64,000 nucleotides of DNA, from assembly GCF_018424605.1 (NCBI RefSeq), contig NZ_QTKT01000013.1, positions 1 through 64,000 of the forward strand, in the 5' to 3' direction. Within the stretch, counting starts at the first letter, position 1, and each line of letters starts with the position of its first letter. Made by a program: the position numbers and the translations under genes. The notes beneath the pieces were generated by a model. It did not search any database. It saw only the letters and a program-made list of their open reading frames with translations, and was not told the DNA's origin. The stretch comes from Marinobacter lipolyticus (GTDB lineage: Bacteria; Pseudomonadota; Gammaproteobacteria; Pseudomonadales; Oleiphilaceae). Below, in pieces: positions 26,686 to 36,736 of this stretch.

Positions 26686-29130
26686 GTGAAAGAATTTTTT
26701 ATCCGCCGCTACCGGTCTGACAACACCGGGTCAGCGGAGCGTCGCACCCTGATCCGTATCAACGACGAAGGCACCATCACCTTCGCCGACAACCATGCCA
26801 ATGCCGTGCTCGGCTACGACGCCAGCGAACTCGAAGGCCAGCCCGTACAGCGGATTCTTGCGGCCCGACAGGATGACCCGTTTGCCACCGCCAACCGGCA
26901 CCGGATTGAAAGCGGCGAACCGGTCATGATCACGCTGCGCCACAAGGAAGGCTTCTTTTTCACCGCCAGCCTCAGCCTGCGCATGAACATGCGGGATTCC
27001 GACCAGGCGGCCAGTGCCTACATCGCCCTGCGGGACAAGTCGCCCATCGATCATCAGCTACTGCGACTGGCCGAGTCCTCCGCCGGCTTCGGGATCTGGG
27101 AACTCGACGTAGGCACCAACCAGCTGACCTGGACCGACGGCCTCTACGCCCTGCTGGAACTCCGCCCCGGCACAGACATCACCCCGGAGCAGGCTCTGTT
27201 CTATTGCCAGAGCGGGCAGAACCGGGTGCGCGCCATGTTCCGACGCTGCCTCCTTGCCGGCCAGCCGTTCTCGGTGATGCTGGATCTGCAGACCGCCCGG
27301 CAGAAGCACCGGCGGGTACAGATCAGCGGACGGGCGATCAAACAAGGCGGCCGCGTATGCAAACTCGTCGGCACCCTGGTGGATCACACCGGAGAAATGC
27401 TGCGGGAGCAGAACCGCCAGCAGGCCCAGGACCTGCTGGGCGCCACCACCAACGCCACCAGCGATCTGGTGGTGGCGGTCGACCGCCAGCTGAACCTGCT
27501 GCATTTCAATCAGGCCTTCGCCCGCCAGTTCACCCACACCTTCGGCCAACTGCCCCGCACCGGTGCCAGCCTGATTGATATGTTGCAGGACTTTCCCAAT
27601 GAGCGGCGGCTGATCGAACGGCTCTGGCAACGGGCGTTTGAACGGGACAGTTTCGTGGTCGAGATGCCGCTGGCGCAGCAGAACCGTGAACTGCCGGTGT
27701 ACGAATTCCACTACCAGCGGCTGACCAACGCCCAGGGCGAGGTGATCGGCGCGGTTCACGTCGGCCGCAACGTCAGCGCCCGCACCAACACCACCGCCAG
27801 CAGCGAATACCGCATCCGCCACGATCCGGTCACCGGGCTGATGAACCGCAAGGCCTTCCTGCAGCGCCTGGGCCGCGTGATGGACCCAGCCCGTCGCAAA
27901 GACAACGTTGACAGCCTGCTGTATCTCGACCTGGATGATTTCGATCGCATCAACGAAGCGGCCGGCAGCGGTACCTGCGACCGCTACCTGCGTGAACTGG
28001 CCGGCAACCTGGGGGTGCGGGTACGCCAGCGCGACGCCCTGGCGCGGCTTTCAGGCGATACCTTTGCGCTGCTGATCGAAAACTGCCCCGAGCCCACCGC
28101 CCGCAAGATTGCCGACAACATGCTCGAACTGATCGGCAGTTTCGTCTTCGACTGGCAGGACCAACAACTGCAAACCACCGCCAGTGGTGGCCTGCTGGTA
28201 CTGGCCGATCACCTGCCGGAGGATCCGGAACAACTGCTCGGGCAGGCGGCGGACCTGTGCCACACCGCAAAAACCTCCGGGCGCAACCGCATTCACGCCG
28301 CCCACGCATTTTCCGGCGCCCTCGAGGAAAGCGGCGCGGGCAAACTGGTGGAGCAGATCCGCGATGCGCTGGACAACGACCGCCTCATTCTCGAATACCA
28401 GGCGCTGCGGCCGGTCGCCAGCGTTACCTGGGGCGATCACATTGAAATCCTGGCCAGAATTCCGGGGGAGAGTGCCGAGCTGCCGTCCCTGCAGCCCGGC
28501 GAGTTCCTGCCGGTTGCCGAACGTTTCGATCTGGCGAAACAGCTGGACCGTCAGGTTATCCGCCAGACTCTGCAATGGCTGAACGGACAGGCGCTGCTGG
28601 AGCCAAGACTGAAATACTGTGGTTTCAACCTGTCACTGGCCAGCGTGCTGGACGACACCTTCGCGGATTTCCTCGAGGCGTTGCTGGCCCGTTCGCCCTA
28701 TGCCGCCGACAGTTTCTGCCTGGAGATACGCGAGTCCCACGCCACCCAGTACCCGGATGATGTCGCCGTGCTGTGCGATGCATTGCACCGCATCGGCTGC
28801 CGGGTGGCGCTGGACGGCGCCGGTGCGTCTGTGGAGAGTTACAGCCTGGCCGCCAGGCTACCGGTGGACATTATCAAGCTGGATCGCAAGATGATGCAGA
28901 ATCTGCACGATGACCCGGTACAGCAGGTGATGGTGGAGGCGCTGCACAAGATCGCCGAGGCCTCCGGGAAAACCACCGTGGCGACGTTTATCGAGAGCGA
29001 CGATACGTTGCGCAAAGTGCGGACGCTGGGTATCCATTACGGTCAGGGATTCCGTCTGTATCGCCCGCGCCCGCTGACAGATCTGAAACCGGCCGCGGTC
29101 GAGCTGAGCACCGGGCGGATCGGCGGCTAG
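26686..29130 (+). CDS. PAS-GGDEF-EAL protein with degenerate catalytic motifs
   Basis: An 814-aa cytosolic protein. It has PAS-like modules (about 20-115, 125-235 and 245-360), a GGDEF-fold domain (about 375-530) and an EAL-fold domain (about 550-805). The GGDEF signature reads SGDTF (456-460), so diguanylate cyclase activity is unlikely. In the EAL domain EIL (587-589) and the lysine in IIKLDRKMM are kept. The second Asp of the DDFGTG motif is Gly711, and the first Glu of EGVE is Thr767. It is therefore probably a c-di-GMP or nucleotide sensor rather than an enzyme, though weak phosphodiesterase activity is possible. The start is GTG. It is divergent from cyaA. Confidence 0.87.
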   Translation: MKEFFIRRYRSDNTGSAERRTLIRINDEGTITFADNHANAVLGYDASELEGQPVQRILAARQDDPFATANRHRIESGEPVMITLRHKEGFFFTASLSLRMNMRDSDQAASAYIALRDKSPIDHQLLRLAESSAGFGIWELDVGTNQLTWTDGLYALLELRPGTDITPEQALFYCQSGQNRVRAMFRRCLLAGQPFSVMLDLQTARQKHRRVQISGRAIKQGGRVCKLVGTLVDHTGEMLREQNRQQAQDLLGATTNATSDLVVAVDRQLNLLHFNQAFARQFTHTFGQLPRTGASLIDMLQDFPNERRLIERLWQRAFERDSFVVEMPLAQQNRELPVYEFHYQRLTNAQGEVIGAVHVGRNVSARTNTTASSEYRIRHDPVTGLMNRKAFLQRLGRVMDPARRKDNVDSLLYLDLDDFDRINEAAGSGTCDRYLRELAGNLGVRVRQRDALARLSGDTFALLIENCPEPTARKIADNMLELIGSFVFDWQDQQLQTTASGGLLVLADHLPEDPEQLLGQAADLCHTAKTSGRNRIHAAHAFSGALEESGAGKLVEQIRDALDNDRLILEYQALRPVASVTWGDHIEILARIPGESAELPSLQPGEFLPVAERFDLAKQLDRQVIRQTLQWLNGQALLEPRLKYCGFNLSLASVLDDTFADFLEALLARSPYAADSFCLEIRESHATQYPDDVAVLCDALHRIGCRVALDGAGASVESYSLAARLPVDIIKLDRKMMQNLHDDPVQQVMVEALHKIAEASGKTTVATFIESDDTLRKVRTLGIHYGQGFRLYRPRPLTDLKPAAVELSTGRIGG

Positions 29131-29149
29131 CGCCCCGCCCGGCCGGCGG

Positions 29150-30568
29150 TCAGAGCTGCTTGCGAGCCCGCGCAACGGCGGCACGAACCTGGTCCGGCGC
29201 GGTGCCGCCCAGGTGATCACGCGCCTGCACCGAGCCTTCCAGGGTCAGCACATCGAACACATCCTCACCGATGACATCCGAGAACCGCGACAGCTCCTCC
29301 AGGGTCATGTCCGACAGATCGCGGTTCTCAGCCACCCCGAACGCCACGGCCTTACCGACGATTTCGTGGGCATCGCGGAAGGCCACGCCCTTCTTGACCA
29401 GGTAGTCCGCCAGATCGGTTGCCGTCGAGAAGCCACGCTTGGCCGCCACCCGCATGTTGTCGGCCTTGGCGCGAATGGCCGGAATCATGTCGGCATACGC
29501 CTTGAGACACCCCTTGATGGTGTCCACGGTGTCAAACAGCGGTTCCTTGTCTTCCTGGTTGTCCTTGTTGTAGGCCAGCGGCTGACTCTTCATCAGGGTC
29601 AGCAGGCTGATCAGATGCCCATTCACCCGGCCGGTCTTGCCGCGCACCAGCTCCGGCACATCCGGGTTCTTTTTCTGGGGCATGATGGACGAACCGGTAC
29701 AGAAGCGGTCCGGCAGATCAATAAAATCGAACTGCGCGGAGGTCCACAGCACCAGCTCCTCGCTGAAGCGCGACAGATGGGTCATCAGCAGCGCCGCGAA
29801 GCTGCAGAATTCAATGGCGAAATCCCGGTCGCTGACCGAATCCAGGGAGTTCTCGGTGGGGCGATCAAAACCCAGCAAGCGCGCCGTCATGGCCCGGTCA
29901 ATGGGGTAGGTGGTGCCGGCCAGCGCCGCGGCGCCCAGCGGCATCACATTGACCCGCTTGCGGCAATCCTGCAGGCGCTCGCCATCCCGCACCAGCATCT
30001 CGTACCAGGCCAGCAGATGATGACCAAAGGTCACCGGCTGGGCCGTCTGCAGGTGGGTAAAACCCGGCATGATGGTATCGGCCTCGCGCTCGGCAAGATC
30101 CAGCAGGCCGGCTTTCAGCCGGGTCAGCTCCTCGGCGATGACATCAATCTCGTCGCGCAGGTACAGACGGATGTCGGTGGCGACCTGATCGTTGCGGCTG
30201 CGGCCGGTGTGAAGCTTCTTGCCGGTGATGCCGATGCGGTCGGTCAGGCGGGCCTCGATGTTCATGTGCACGTCTTCCAGGCTGACAGACCACTCGAACG
30301 TACCGGCCTCGATATCGGCCTTGACCGCCTGCAACCCTTCGAGGATGCTGTCTCGCTCGTCCGCCGTCAGCACGCCGACTTCCGCCAACATGGTGGCGTG
30401 GGCGATGGAGCCGGTGATGTCGTGGTGGTAGAGGCGCTGGTCAAAACCCACGGAGGCGGTGAAGCGTTCGACAAAGGCGTCGGTCGGCTCACTGAAGCGA
30501 CCACCCCAGGGCTTTTCGGAGTGTTTGTCGGGGGTTGTGCTCTGGTCAGGCTTTTTCTGATCCGTCAT
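29150..30568 (-). CDS. argH: Argininosuccinate lyase
   Basis: A 472-aa tetrameric fumarase/aspartase-superfamily enzyme splitting argininosuccinate to arginine and fumarate, the last step of arginine synthesis. The flexible signature loop [12 protein letters not shown] carries the catalytic Ser. [13 protein letters not shown] and [12 protein letters not shown] are the other two conserved regions. AGGA lies ten bases before the ATG. It is divergent from algZ, an arrangement also found in Pseudomonas. The N-terminal 20 residues are a polar extension. Confidence 0.96.
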   Translation of the reverse strand: MTDQKKPDQSTTPDKHSEKPWGGRFSEPTDAFVERFTASVGFDQRLYHHDITGSIAHATMLAEVGVLTADERDSILEGLQAVKADIEAGTFEWSVSLEDVHMNIEARLTDRIGITGKKLHTGRSRNDQVATDIRLYLRDEIDVIAEELTRLKAGLLDLAEREADTIMPGFTHLQTAQPVTFGHHLLAWYEMLVRDGERLQDCRKRVNVMPLGAAALAGTTYPIDRAMTARLLGFDRPTENSLDSVSDRDFAIEFCSFAALLMTHLSRFSEELVLWTSAQFDFIDLPDRFCTGSSIMPQKKNPDVPELVRGKTGRVNGHLISLLTLMKSQPLAYNKDNQEDKEPLFDTVDTIKGCLKAYADMIPAIRAKADNMRVAAKRGFSTATDLADYLVKKGVAFRDAHEIVGKAVAFGVAENRDLSDMTLEELSRFSDVIGEDVFDVLTLEGSVQARDHLGGTAPDQVRAAVARARKQL

Positions 30569-30686
30569 GGTCTATCTTTCCTGCTGACAGCCCGGCATTA
30601 TTTTGCGGGAGTGAGTAAATGGATGATCGCGGGATTATAACATTGCCGCGCGTCCTGTTGTGCTCCCGGTTCAGGATCCCGATGTA

Positions 30687-31760
30687 ATGGCAGCAACCGA
30701 GAAAACCAACGACTTTTACGTACCGGACCTGTGTCGTGTGCGCTCCGTGTTCCTGCTGTTGGTCACCAGCGAACTGATGGTACTGGTGCTGTCCATCGTG
30801 CAGGCCGAAGGCGGCTGGATCGACTGGAACTACTTCGGGCTGCTGTCGCTGTTCGTGCAGTGGACCGTACTCACCAGCGCCGCGCTGATTTGCCTGCTGC
30901 GCAGTCGGCTGGCCCGACTGACCACCCCACGCGCCACCCTGGCAATGCTCACCATCGTAGTGCTGGACGTACTGGCCTTCAGCCTGTTTGCCGACAGCGT
31001 GCTGCACCCACAGCGCGGCATGCCCGACTGGCAGGCAATCGCAAAGAAACTGCTGCTGGCCCTGCTGATCGCGCTGATGGTACTGCGGTATTTCTATCTT
31101 CAATACCAGTGGCAACAGCAACGGGAAGCGGAAATGCAGGCGCGGCTGACCGCCCTGCAGGCCAGAATCCATCCGCACTTTCTGTTCAACAGTATGAACA
31201 CCATTGCCAGCCTGATCGCGGTCAACCCGGAACGGGCTGAAGACGCGGTGCTTGACCTGTCGGAACTGTTCCGCGCCAGCCTGCGTGCCGGCGACCGGCT
31301 GATCCCACTGAAAGATGAACTCGACCTGTGCCGGCGCTACCTCGACATCGAAGCACTGCGCCTTGGCGAGCGCCTGAAGCTGGAATGGCAGGTGGCGCCG
31401 GGCCTCGACAGGCAAGGCATCCCGCCGCTGACGCTACAGCCACTGCTGGAGAACGCCATCTACCACGGTATTCAGCCACGGCCGGAGGGCGGCACGGTCA
31501 AACTGGATGCCAGTTGCCGTGGTTCGTTCGTCTACGTCATGGTTCAGAACCCGCGGCCTGAGCAGGCCATCAGCAGCCACGACGGCAACCGCATGGCACT
31601 GGCGAACATCCAGTCGCGGCTGCTGGCGCTGTTCGGCGAGCAGGCGGTGCTTAAACACAGCCACCAGAATGACGTCTACACGGTCACGCTGCGCTTGCCG
31701 CGCCAGAGCGCCGACCAGTTACAGGAAACCGCCACCAAGAAAACGGCAGAATCCCCATGA
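30687..31760 (+). CDS. algZ: LytS-type sensor histidine kinase AlgZ/FimS
   Basis: A 357-aa membrane kinase. Several N-terminal helices (about residues 18-145) form the sensor. A His_kinase domain follows with HPHFLFNSMNT at 162-172 in place of a classic H-box, then a divergent ATPase region (PPLTLQPLLENAIYHGI). It pairs with the LytTR regulator whose ATG overlaps its stop (ATGA). In Pseudomonas AlgZ/AlgR control alginate and type IV pili. That role is only inferred here. The frame opens at 30660, but the ATG at 30687 has AGGA upstream and gives a normal N-terminus. Confidence 0.92.
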   Translation: MAATEKTNDFYVPDLCRVRSVFLLLVTSELMVLVLSIVQAEGGWIDWNYFGLLSLFVQWTVLTSAALICLLRSRLARLTTPRATLAMLTIVVLDVLAFSLFADSVLHPQRGMPDWQAIAKKLLLALLIALMVLRYFYLQYQWQQQREAEMQARLTALQARIHPHFLFNSMNTIASLIAVNPERAEDAVLDLSELFRASLRAGDRLIPLKDELDLCRRYLDIEALRLGERLKLEWQVAPGLDRQGIPPLTLQPLLENAIYHGIQPRPEGGTVKLDASCRGSFVYVMVQNPRPEQAISSHDGNRMALANIQSRLLALFGEQAVLKHSHQNDVYTVTLRLPRQSADQLQETATKKTAESP

Positions 31761-32518
31761 CCCTGACCACCCCTGCAACACGCAAAGTGCTGATCGCTGA
31801 CGACGAGCCGCTGGCGCGGGATCGCATCCGCCGACTGATCGAAGACATTCCCGGTTACCGGGTCTGCGGTGAAGCCGCTGACGGTGACAGCGCCCTGCGC
31901 CAGGTGGCGGACCTCGGGCCCGACATCGTCCTGCTGGACATCCGCATGCCAGGCATGGATGGCATGGACGCCGCAGCCGCCATCGCCGAGCTCGACAACC
32001 CGCCGGCAGTGATCTTCTGTACCGCGTACGACCATTACGCCATCAAGGCCTTCGAAGTGCGGGCGGCGTCCTACCTGCTCAAGCCGGTACGGCGCGAGGC
32101 GCTGGCCGAGGCGCTCAATCGCACCGCTCAGGTCAACCGGGTACAGCAACAGGCCATGGCATCCTCCGGCGCCGACAGCAGCGGCCAACTGGCCATCCGA
32201 TCCCATCGTGGTACCGAGCTGATCGACATCGGGGCAATCCTCTACTGCGAAGCCGACCAGAAGTACGTCACCATTCACCATACCCGTGGTGAAACCGTGT
32301 CGGATTACACCCTGAAGGAGCTGGAAAACAGCCATCCGCAGGCGTTGCTGCGCATTCACCGCCATACCCTGGTGGGCGTGGGCTTCGTCCGGGCGCTGAT
32401 TCGTGACGCCAGCGGCCACAGTTTCGTGGAGCTGCGCGACGGGCGCGGGCAGCTGCCGGTAAGCCGTCGCCACACCAGTGCGGTGAAACAATGGCTGCAG
32501 GAACACCAGCCCGGTTAA
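31757..32518 (+). CDS. algR: LytTR-type response regulator AlgR
   Basis: A 253-aa response regulator. The receiver domain (about 10-130) has the phospho-acceptor Asp61 (DIVLLDIRMPG), the acidic pair in VLIADDEPLARDR and the switch residues (IFCTAYDHYA, YLLKPVRREAL). A LytTR DNA-binding domain (about 150-250) follows, with IGAILYCEADQKYVTIH and RIHRHTLVG. It is translationally coupled to algZ by a four-base overlap. hemC starts about 100 bases later on the same strand. Confidence 0.94.
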   Translation: MTLTTPATRKVLIADDEPLARDRIRRLIEDIPGYRVCGEAADGDSALRQVADLGPDIVLLDIRMPGMDGMDAAAAIAELDNPPAVIFCTAYDHYAIKAFEVRAASYLLKPVRREALAEALNRTAQVNRVQQQAMASSGADSSGQLAIRSHRGTELIDIGAILYCEADQKYVTIHHTRGETVSDYTLKELENSHPQALLRIHRHTLVGVGFVRALIRDASGHSFVELRDGRGQLPVSRRHTSAVKQWLQEHQPG

Positions 32519-32620
32519 ACGCCGCGCCGCGACTATGCCCGCCGGCCGGCGGCCACGGGACTTTTACCCGCCTTCAGGGTACCCTTGGCGGACATTTTTT
32601 CACATTGGCAAGGCACAACC

Positions 32621-33562
32621 ATGTCAGAACGAACCCTTCGTATAGCGACCCGCAGCAGTGCCCTGGCGCTGTGGCAGGCCGAATTCATCAAATCCGAGCT
32701 GGAACGGCTGCACGACAACATCACCGTGGAACTGGTCAAGATCAAGACCCAGGGCGACAAGATTCTCGATGTCCCTCTCGCCAAGATTGGCGGCAAGGGT
32801 TTGTTCGTGAAAGAGTTGGAAGAAGCCATGCTCGATGGCCGCGCCGACCTGGCGGTGCATTCAATGAAGGATGTGCCCATGGAGTTCCCTGAGGGCCTTG
32901 GTCTGGTGGCCATCTGTGAACGGGAAGATCCTACCGACGCGTTCGTCAGTAATCACTACGACACCGTTGATGCCCTGCCCCAGGGCGCCGTGGTCGGAAC
33001 CGCCAGCCTTCGGCGCGAGGCCCAGCTGCGGGCCTATCGCCCGGATCTTGAAATTCGCGTGCTGCGGGGCAACGTCAATACCCGCCTGGCCAAGCTTGAC
33101 GCCGGTGAGTACGAGGCAATCGTGCTGGCCAGCTCCGGACTGAAACGCCTCGGGTTCCATGAGCGGATCCGCTATTGCCTGCCGGATTCCCTGTCGCTGC
33201 CCGCCGTCGGCCAGGGTGCCCTCGGCATTGAATGCCGCCTGAACGACACCGAACTGCAGGCCATGCTGGCGCCGCTGAATCACCGTGACAGCGCCGACCG
33301 CGTGAAAGCCGAACGCGCCCTCAACCGCCGCCTCCAGGGTGGCTGCCAGGTTCCCATTGCTGCCTACGCGCTCTTGGAAGACAACGACACCGTCTGGCTG
33401 CGGGGGCTGGTCGGCGCCGTGGACGGCACCCAAATCTTCCGGGTTGAAGGTCGCGCGCCGCGCGAGGAAGGCGAACGCCTGGGCCGCGAGCTGGCCGAAG
33501 ACCTGCTGGCGATGGGGGCTGACAAGGTGCTGGCGGAGATCTATGGTCACCTCCCGACCTGA
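32621..33562 (+). CDS. hemC: Porphobilinogen deaminase (hydroxymethylbilane synthase)
   Basis: A 313-aa enzyme that polymerises four porphobilinogens into hydroxymethylbilane in tetrapyrrole synthesis. The dipyrromethane cofactor attaches to Cys242 in [15 protein letters not shown], the same position as in E. coli. The catalytic Asp region [11 protein letters not shown] and [12 protein letters not shown] are conserved. The start at 32621 gives [19 protein letters not shown] and has AAGG upstream. Twelve extra upstream codons are non-conserved. The next gene, hemD, starts within its last 20 bases. Confidence 0.96.
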   Translation: MSERTLRIATRSSALALWQAEFIKSELERLHDNITVELVKIKTQGDKILDVPLAKIGGKGLFVKELEEAMLDGRADLAVHSMKDVPMEFPEGLGLVAICEREDPTDAFVSNHYDTVDALPQGAVVGTASLRREAQLRAYRPDLEIRVLRGNVNTRLAKLDAGEYEAIVLASSGLKRLGFHERIRYCLPDSLSLPAVGQGALGIECRLNDTELQAMLAPLNHRDSADRVKAERALNRRLQGGCQVPIAAYALLEDNDTVWLRGLVGAVDGTQIFRVEGRAPREEGERLGRELAEDLLAMGADKVLAEIYGHLPT

Positions 33563-34355
33563 TCGCCCCAGCCTGGCCGGTCGGCGCATACTGATCTGCC
33601 GGCCGGAACCGGAGGCTTCCCGCCTGGCCGGCGCTTTTCGTCAGGCGGGGGCGACGGTACGGGTGCTGCCGCTGATCGAACGGGAACCCCTGCCGGAAAC
33701 CGCAGTCACCCGCAGCGTGATCCAGGATCTCGATCTCTACGCCCATGTCATTGCCGTCAGTCCCTACGCCGCCTCCCTGTTTCTGGCGCTGGCGGACAAC
33801 TGGTGGCCCCAGCTGCCCATGGGCATACGCTGGTATGGAGTTGGCGGCGGAACTGCGGCAGTGCTGGCCGGCCACGGCCTCAGCCCCAGCAAGCCCGCCC
33901 AGGGCTGGACCAGCGAAGCGCTGCTGGCATTGCCTTCCCTGCAAACGCTCACCCATGAGAAGGTGTTGCTGGTCAGGGGCGAGGATGGCCGCGAACTGAT
34001 TCACCAGACCCTGACCGATCGCGGCGCCGCCGTCACGCTTCTTCCCCTGTACCGCCGCCGCCAGCCCGAGCACGATCCGGCCACGATCCGCGAGGCTCTG
34101 CTAAGCTTCCAACCGGACGCCGTCGTCATCTTGTCAGGGGAAACATTGAACAATTTCATCGCACTGAGTAAGAATAGCGGCCATAATCCTGATAAATCAT
34201 TACTGGTCGTCCCCGCCAGCCGGGTGGCCGAACAGGCGCATCAGGCGGGGCTGACACAGACCTGCATTCCAGAAAGCCTGGCGGATACCGACATTGTGGC
34301 TACCGTTGCACAGGAGCTGCACCACCGGAACGGTAGCGCCCAAAACACAAAGTAA
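33543..34355 (+). CDS. hemD: Uroporphyrinogen-III synthase
   Basis: A 270-aa enzyme that cyclises hydroxymethylbilane with inversion of ring D to give uroporphyrinogen III. Sequence conservation in this family is low. The [20 protein letters not shown] opening, the [12 protein letters not shown] strand and the [15 protein letters not shown] segment fit the two-domain HEM4 fold, and the position between hemC and hemX confirms it. The chosen ATG at 33543 lies inside hemC. The open frame continues upstream only as a shadow of hemC. It ends two bases before hemX. Confidence 0.93.
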   Translation: MVTSRPDRPSLAGRRILICRPEPEASRLAGAFRQAGATVRVLPLIEREPLPETAVTRSVIQDLDLYAHVIAVSPYAASLFLALADNWWPQLPMGIRWYGVGGGTAAVLAGHGLSPSKPAQGWTSEALLALPSLQTLTHEKVLLVRGEDGRELIHQTLTDRGAAVTLLPLYRRRQPEHDPATIREALLSFQPDAVVILSGETLNNFIALSKNSGHNPDKSLLVVPASRVAEQAHQAGLTQTCIPESLADTDIVATVAQELHHRNGSAQNTK

Positions 34356-34357
34356 GG

Positions 34358-35491
34358 ATGCCTGTGACTGAATCAAATACGCAACTGCCCGCCCCCGTCG
34401 CCAAGGATCAGTCTGGTCGCCGCAGAATCTGGCCCCTCTGGTTGCTTACCCTGCTCACCATCGCGCTCCTTGTGGCCCTGGCTCTGTGGAACTGGCAGCA
34501 GTGGAACAATCAGCAGGCGCTGCAGCAGGCGCTGGCCGATACCCGCGAGGACGTGTCACGACTCGACCGGATGTACGGCGACAGTGGCAGCGAGCAAAGC
34601 GAACGGCTCCGGGCACTGGAAAGCAAGCTCGCCGACCAGCGCGAACTGATTGCAACCCAGCAACGGCAGATCGATCACAACGCCCGCGAGCTGCTGGAAG
34701 CCGGTAACCGAACCCGTACCGACTGGCTGCTGGCCGAGGCCGAATATCTGCTGCGGGTGGCCAACCAGCGACTGCTGATCGAGAAAGACATTCGCGGCGC
34801 GCTCGCGGCACTGGAAGCGGGCGATGACGTACTGGAGGAGTCCGACGATATCGGTGTCTACCCGGTGCGCCAGCAGCTGGCGAAAGAGATTCTGGCGCTC
34901 AAGGGCATAGCCGATGTAGACCGCACCGGTCTCTACCTGACATTGGAAGCTGCCATCGACAGCGTCAACCGGCTGACCGATGACGCTCTGGTCCATGAGC
35001 GGGCACCGGGCTTTGTCACCCGCGCCGATGAGGCCCTGGGCGACGAAGCCGGAGGCGAGCCCGGCCTGCTGAGCCAGGGCTGGTCACGGGTAAAGAACAC
35101 CCTGGCGGATGTGGTGGTGGTGCGCCGCCTTGATGAGCCGGTCAAACCCCTCCTTTCCCCGGATCAGAGCGCCTACGCCCGCCTGAACCTGCAATTGATG
35201 CTCGAAGAGGCAGAAATGGCGGTGCTGCGCGGACATCAGGAGCTGTACGAGCGCGCGTTGACCAAGGCAGACAACGCCATCAATGACTGGTACGACGACA
35301 CCAACCCGCAGGTAGCCGCACTGACACAGACGCTGGACGAGCTACAGGGCCGCAACATCGACCCGCAGCTGCCCGAGATCAGTCGGTCGCTGGAACTGCT
35401 CAAGGCCCGGCTCGAGGGCCGCCGGGCGACCGGCAATGGTGACAACAGTGCAGACGGGGAAGACAGCGGCGATGAGGAGAACGCCTCATGA
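34358..35491 (+). CDS. hemX: HemX family membrane protein
   Basis: A 377-aa bitopic inner-membrane protein. A cytoplasmic N-terminus is followed by one transmembrane helix (about 27-45, LWLLTLLTIALLVALALW). A long periplasmic region rich in coiled coil comes next (QQALADTREDVSRLDRMYG, LESKLADQRELIATQQ). The family is often mislabelled uroporphyrinogen methyltransferase, but no methyltransferase motif is present. A role alongside heme synthesis enzymes is presumed. A GTG two codons in (34364) has better AAGG spacing and is an alternative start. Its stop overlaps the hemY start (ATGA). Confidence 0.92.
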   Translation: MPVTESNTQLPAPVAKDQSGRRRIWPLWLLTLLTIALLVALALWNWQQWNNQQALQQALADTREDVSRLDRMYGDSGSEQSERLRALESKLADQRELIATQQRQIDHNARELLEAGNRTRTDWLLAEAEYLLRVANQRLLIEKDIRGALAALEAGDDVLEESDDIGVYPVRQQLAKEILALKGIADVDRTGLYLTLEAAIDSVNRLTDDALVHERAPGFVTRADEALGDEAGGEPGLLSQGWSRVKNTLADVVVVRRLDEPVKPLLSPDQSAYARLNLQLMLEEAEMAVLRGHQELYERALTKADNAINDWYDDTNPQVAALTQTLDELQGRNIDPQLPEISRSLELLKARLEGRRATGNGDNSADGEDSGDEENAS

Positions 35492-36726
35492 TCCGCCTGC
35501 TGCTGATTCTTCTTGTCGCCCTGCTGATCGGTACCGGCCTGTCCATGGGCCTGCAGTATGACCTCGGCTACATCCGCATCAGCCTGGGCCATTACCTGAT
35601 CGAGACCAATTTCTGGGTGGGACTGGCACTGCTGCTGGCCACTGTGGTGCTGTCGGTGCTGGTGATCAATCTGGTGCGGCGGCTGCGCCATGGTACCGGG
35701 GTCATGACCAGCTGGATTGCCCGCGGCAGCGAGCGCCGTGCCCGCCGCCGCACCACCCAGGGCCTGCTGGCATTGGCCGAGGGCAACTGGCCCCGTGCAC
35801 GCAAGCTGCTGACATCGTCCGCCGGGCACGCCGACACGCCACTGATCAACTACCTGGCAGCCGCCCAGGCCGCGTTCGAATCCGGCGATCACGACGCCGT
35901 CGACAAACTGCTGCGGCAGGCGTTCGACAGCACCCCCGGCTCCGACATGGCCGTGGGCATCACCCAGGCCCAGTTGCAACTGGCCGGAAACCGCCTGGAA
36001 CAGGCCCTGGCCACGCTGGTTCGCCTGCGCAAGCAGGCCCCCCACCACCCATTCGTACTCAAGCTGCTGAAAAACACCTACCTGCGGCTGGAGGACTGGC
36101 GCGAACTGTCGAAACTGCTGCCGGAAATGCGCAAGCGCAACCTGCTGACTGGCGATGAAACCGAGAATCTGGAACGCACGGTGTGGCAGAACCTGCTGCA
36201 ACGGGCCGCAGAAGACTGCCGTCGGCAGACCGGCAGCGATTCGGCCTCCCTCGAGCCGCTGACCCGCCTGTGGGACGAATTACCCGGGGTACTGCGCCGG
36301 GACGAACACACCATCCGCGAGTACGCCCGCCTGCTCGCGGCCCTGGGTGATGAGGCCCAGGCAGAAACGCTGCTGCGCAAGGTGCTGCGCAATCACTGGA
36401 GCGACGAACTGATCAACCTTTACGGTCGCCTGAAGGGCCACAAACCGGACGAGCAGCTGCTGATCGCCGAACAATGGCTGAAGGATCGCCCCAACAACGC
36501 CGAGCTGCTGCTGGCGCTGGGCCGATTGAGTCTGAGAAATGAGCTGTGGGGCAAGGCGAGGGAATACTTCGAAACCAGTCTGCGCCTGCGTCGCAGCCGC
36601 GAAACCCTGGCCGAGCTGAGCCGGCTGAACGCCCACATGGGCGAAGGCGAGACCAGCGTGAAGCTGCTGATGCAGGGCTTCGTGAAAGACAGCGAGCTGC
36701 CGGACCTGCCCATGCCGAAGGCCTGA
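35488..36726 (+). CDS. hemY: HemY family TPR membrane protein
   Basis: A 412-aa inner-membrane protein with two N-terminal helices (about 3-20 and 40-60) followed by tetratricopeptide-type helical repeats (RRRTTQGLLALAEGNWPRAR, LINYLAAAQAAFESGDHDAV, LLLALGRLSLRNELWGKARE). This is the gammaproteobacterial HemY, distinct from the Bacillus protoporphyrinogen oxidase of that name. It probably scaffolds heme-pathway enzymes at the membrane. It is coupled to hemX by a four-base overlap and is the last gene of hemC-hemD-hemX-hemY. Confidence 0.93.
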   Translation: MIRLLLILLVALLIGTGLSMGLQYDLGYIRISLGHYLIETNFWVGLALLLATVVLSVLVINLVRRLRHGTGVMTSWIARGSERRARRRTTQGLLALAEGNWPRARKLLTSSAGHADTPLINYLAAAQAAFESGDHDAVDKLLRQAFDSTPGSDMAVGITQAQLQLAGNRLEQALATLVRLRKQAPHHPFVLKLLKNTYLRLEDWRELSKLLPEMRKRNLLTGDETENLERTVWQNLLQRAAEDCRRQTGSDSASLEPLTRLWDELPGVLRRDEHTIREYARLLAALGDEAQAETLLRKVLRNHWSDELINLYGRLKGHKPDEQLLIAEQWLKDRPNNAELLLALGRLSLRNELWGKAREYFETSLRLRRSRETLAELSRLNAHMGEGETSVKLLMQGFVKDSELPDLPMPKA

Positions 36727-36736
36727 TAGCAGGCCT

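Noticed and set aside
34358..35491. hemX as uroporphyrinogen-III methyltransferase
   Set aside because: The protein is a single-helix membrane protein with coiled coils and lacks the SAM-binding motifs of methyltransferases. The enzyme name is a common mislabel.
35488..36726. hemY as protoporphyrinogen oxidase
   Set aside because: It is a TPR-type membrane protein without an FAD-binding motif. The Bacillus enzyme only shares the name.
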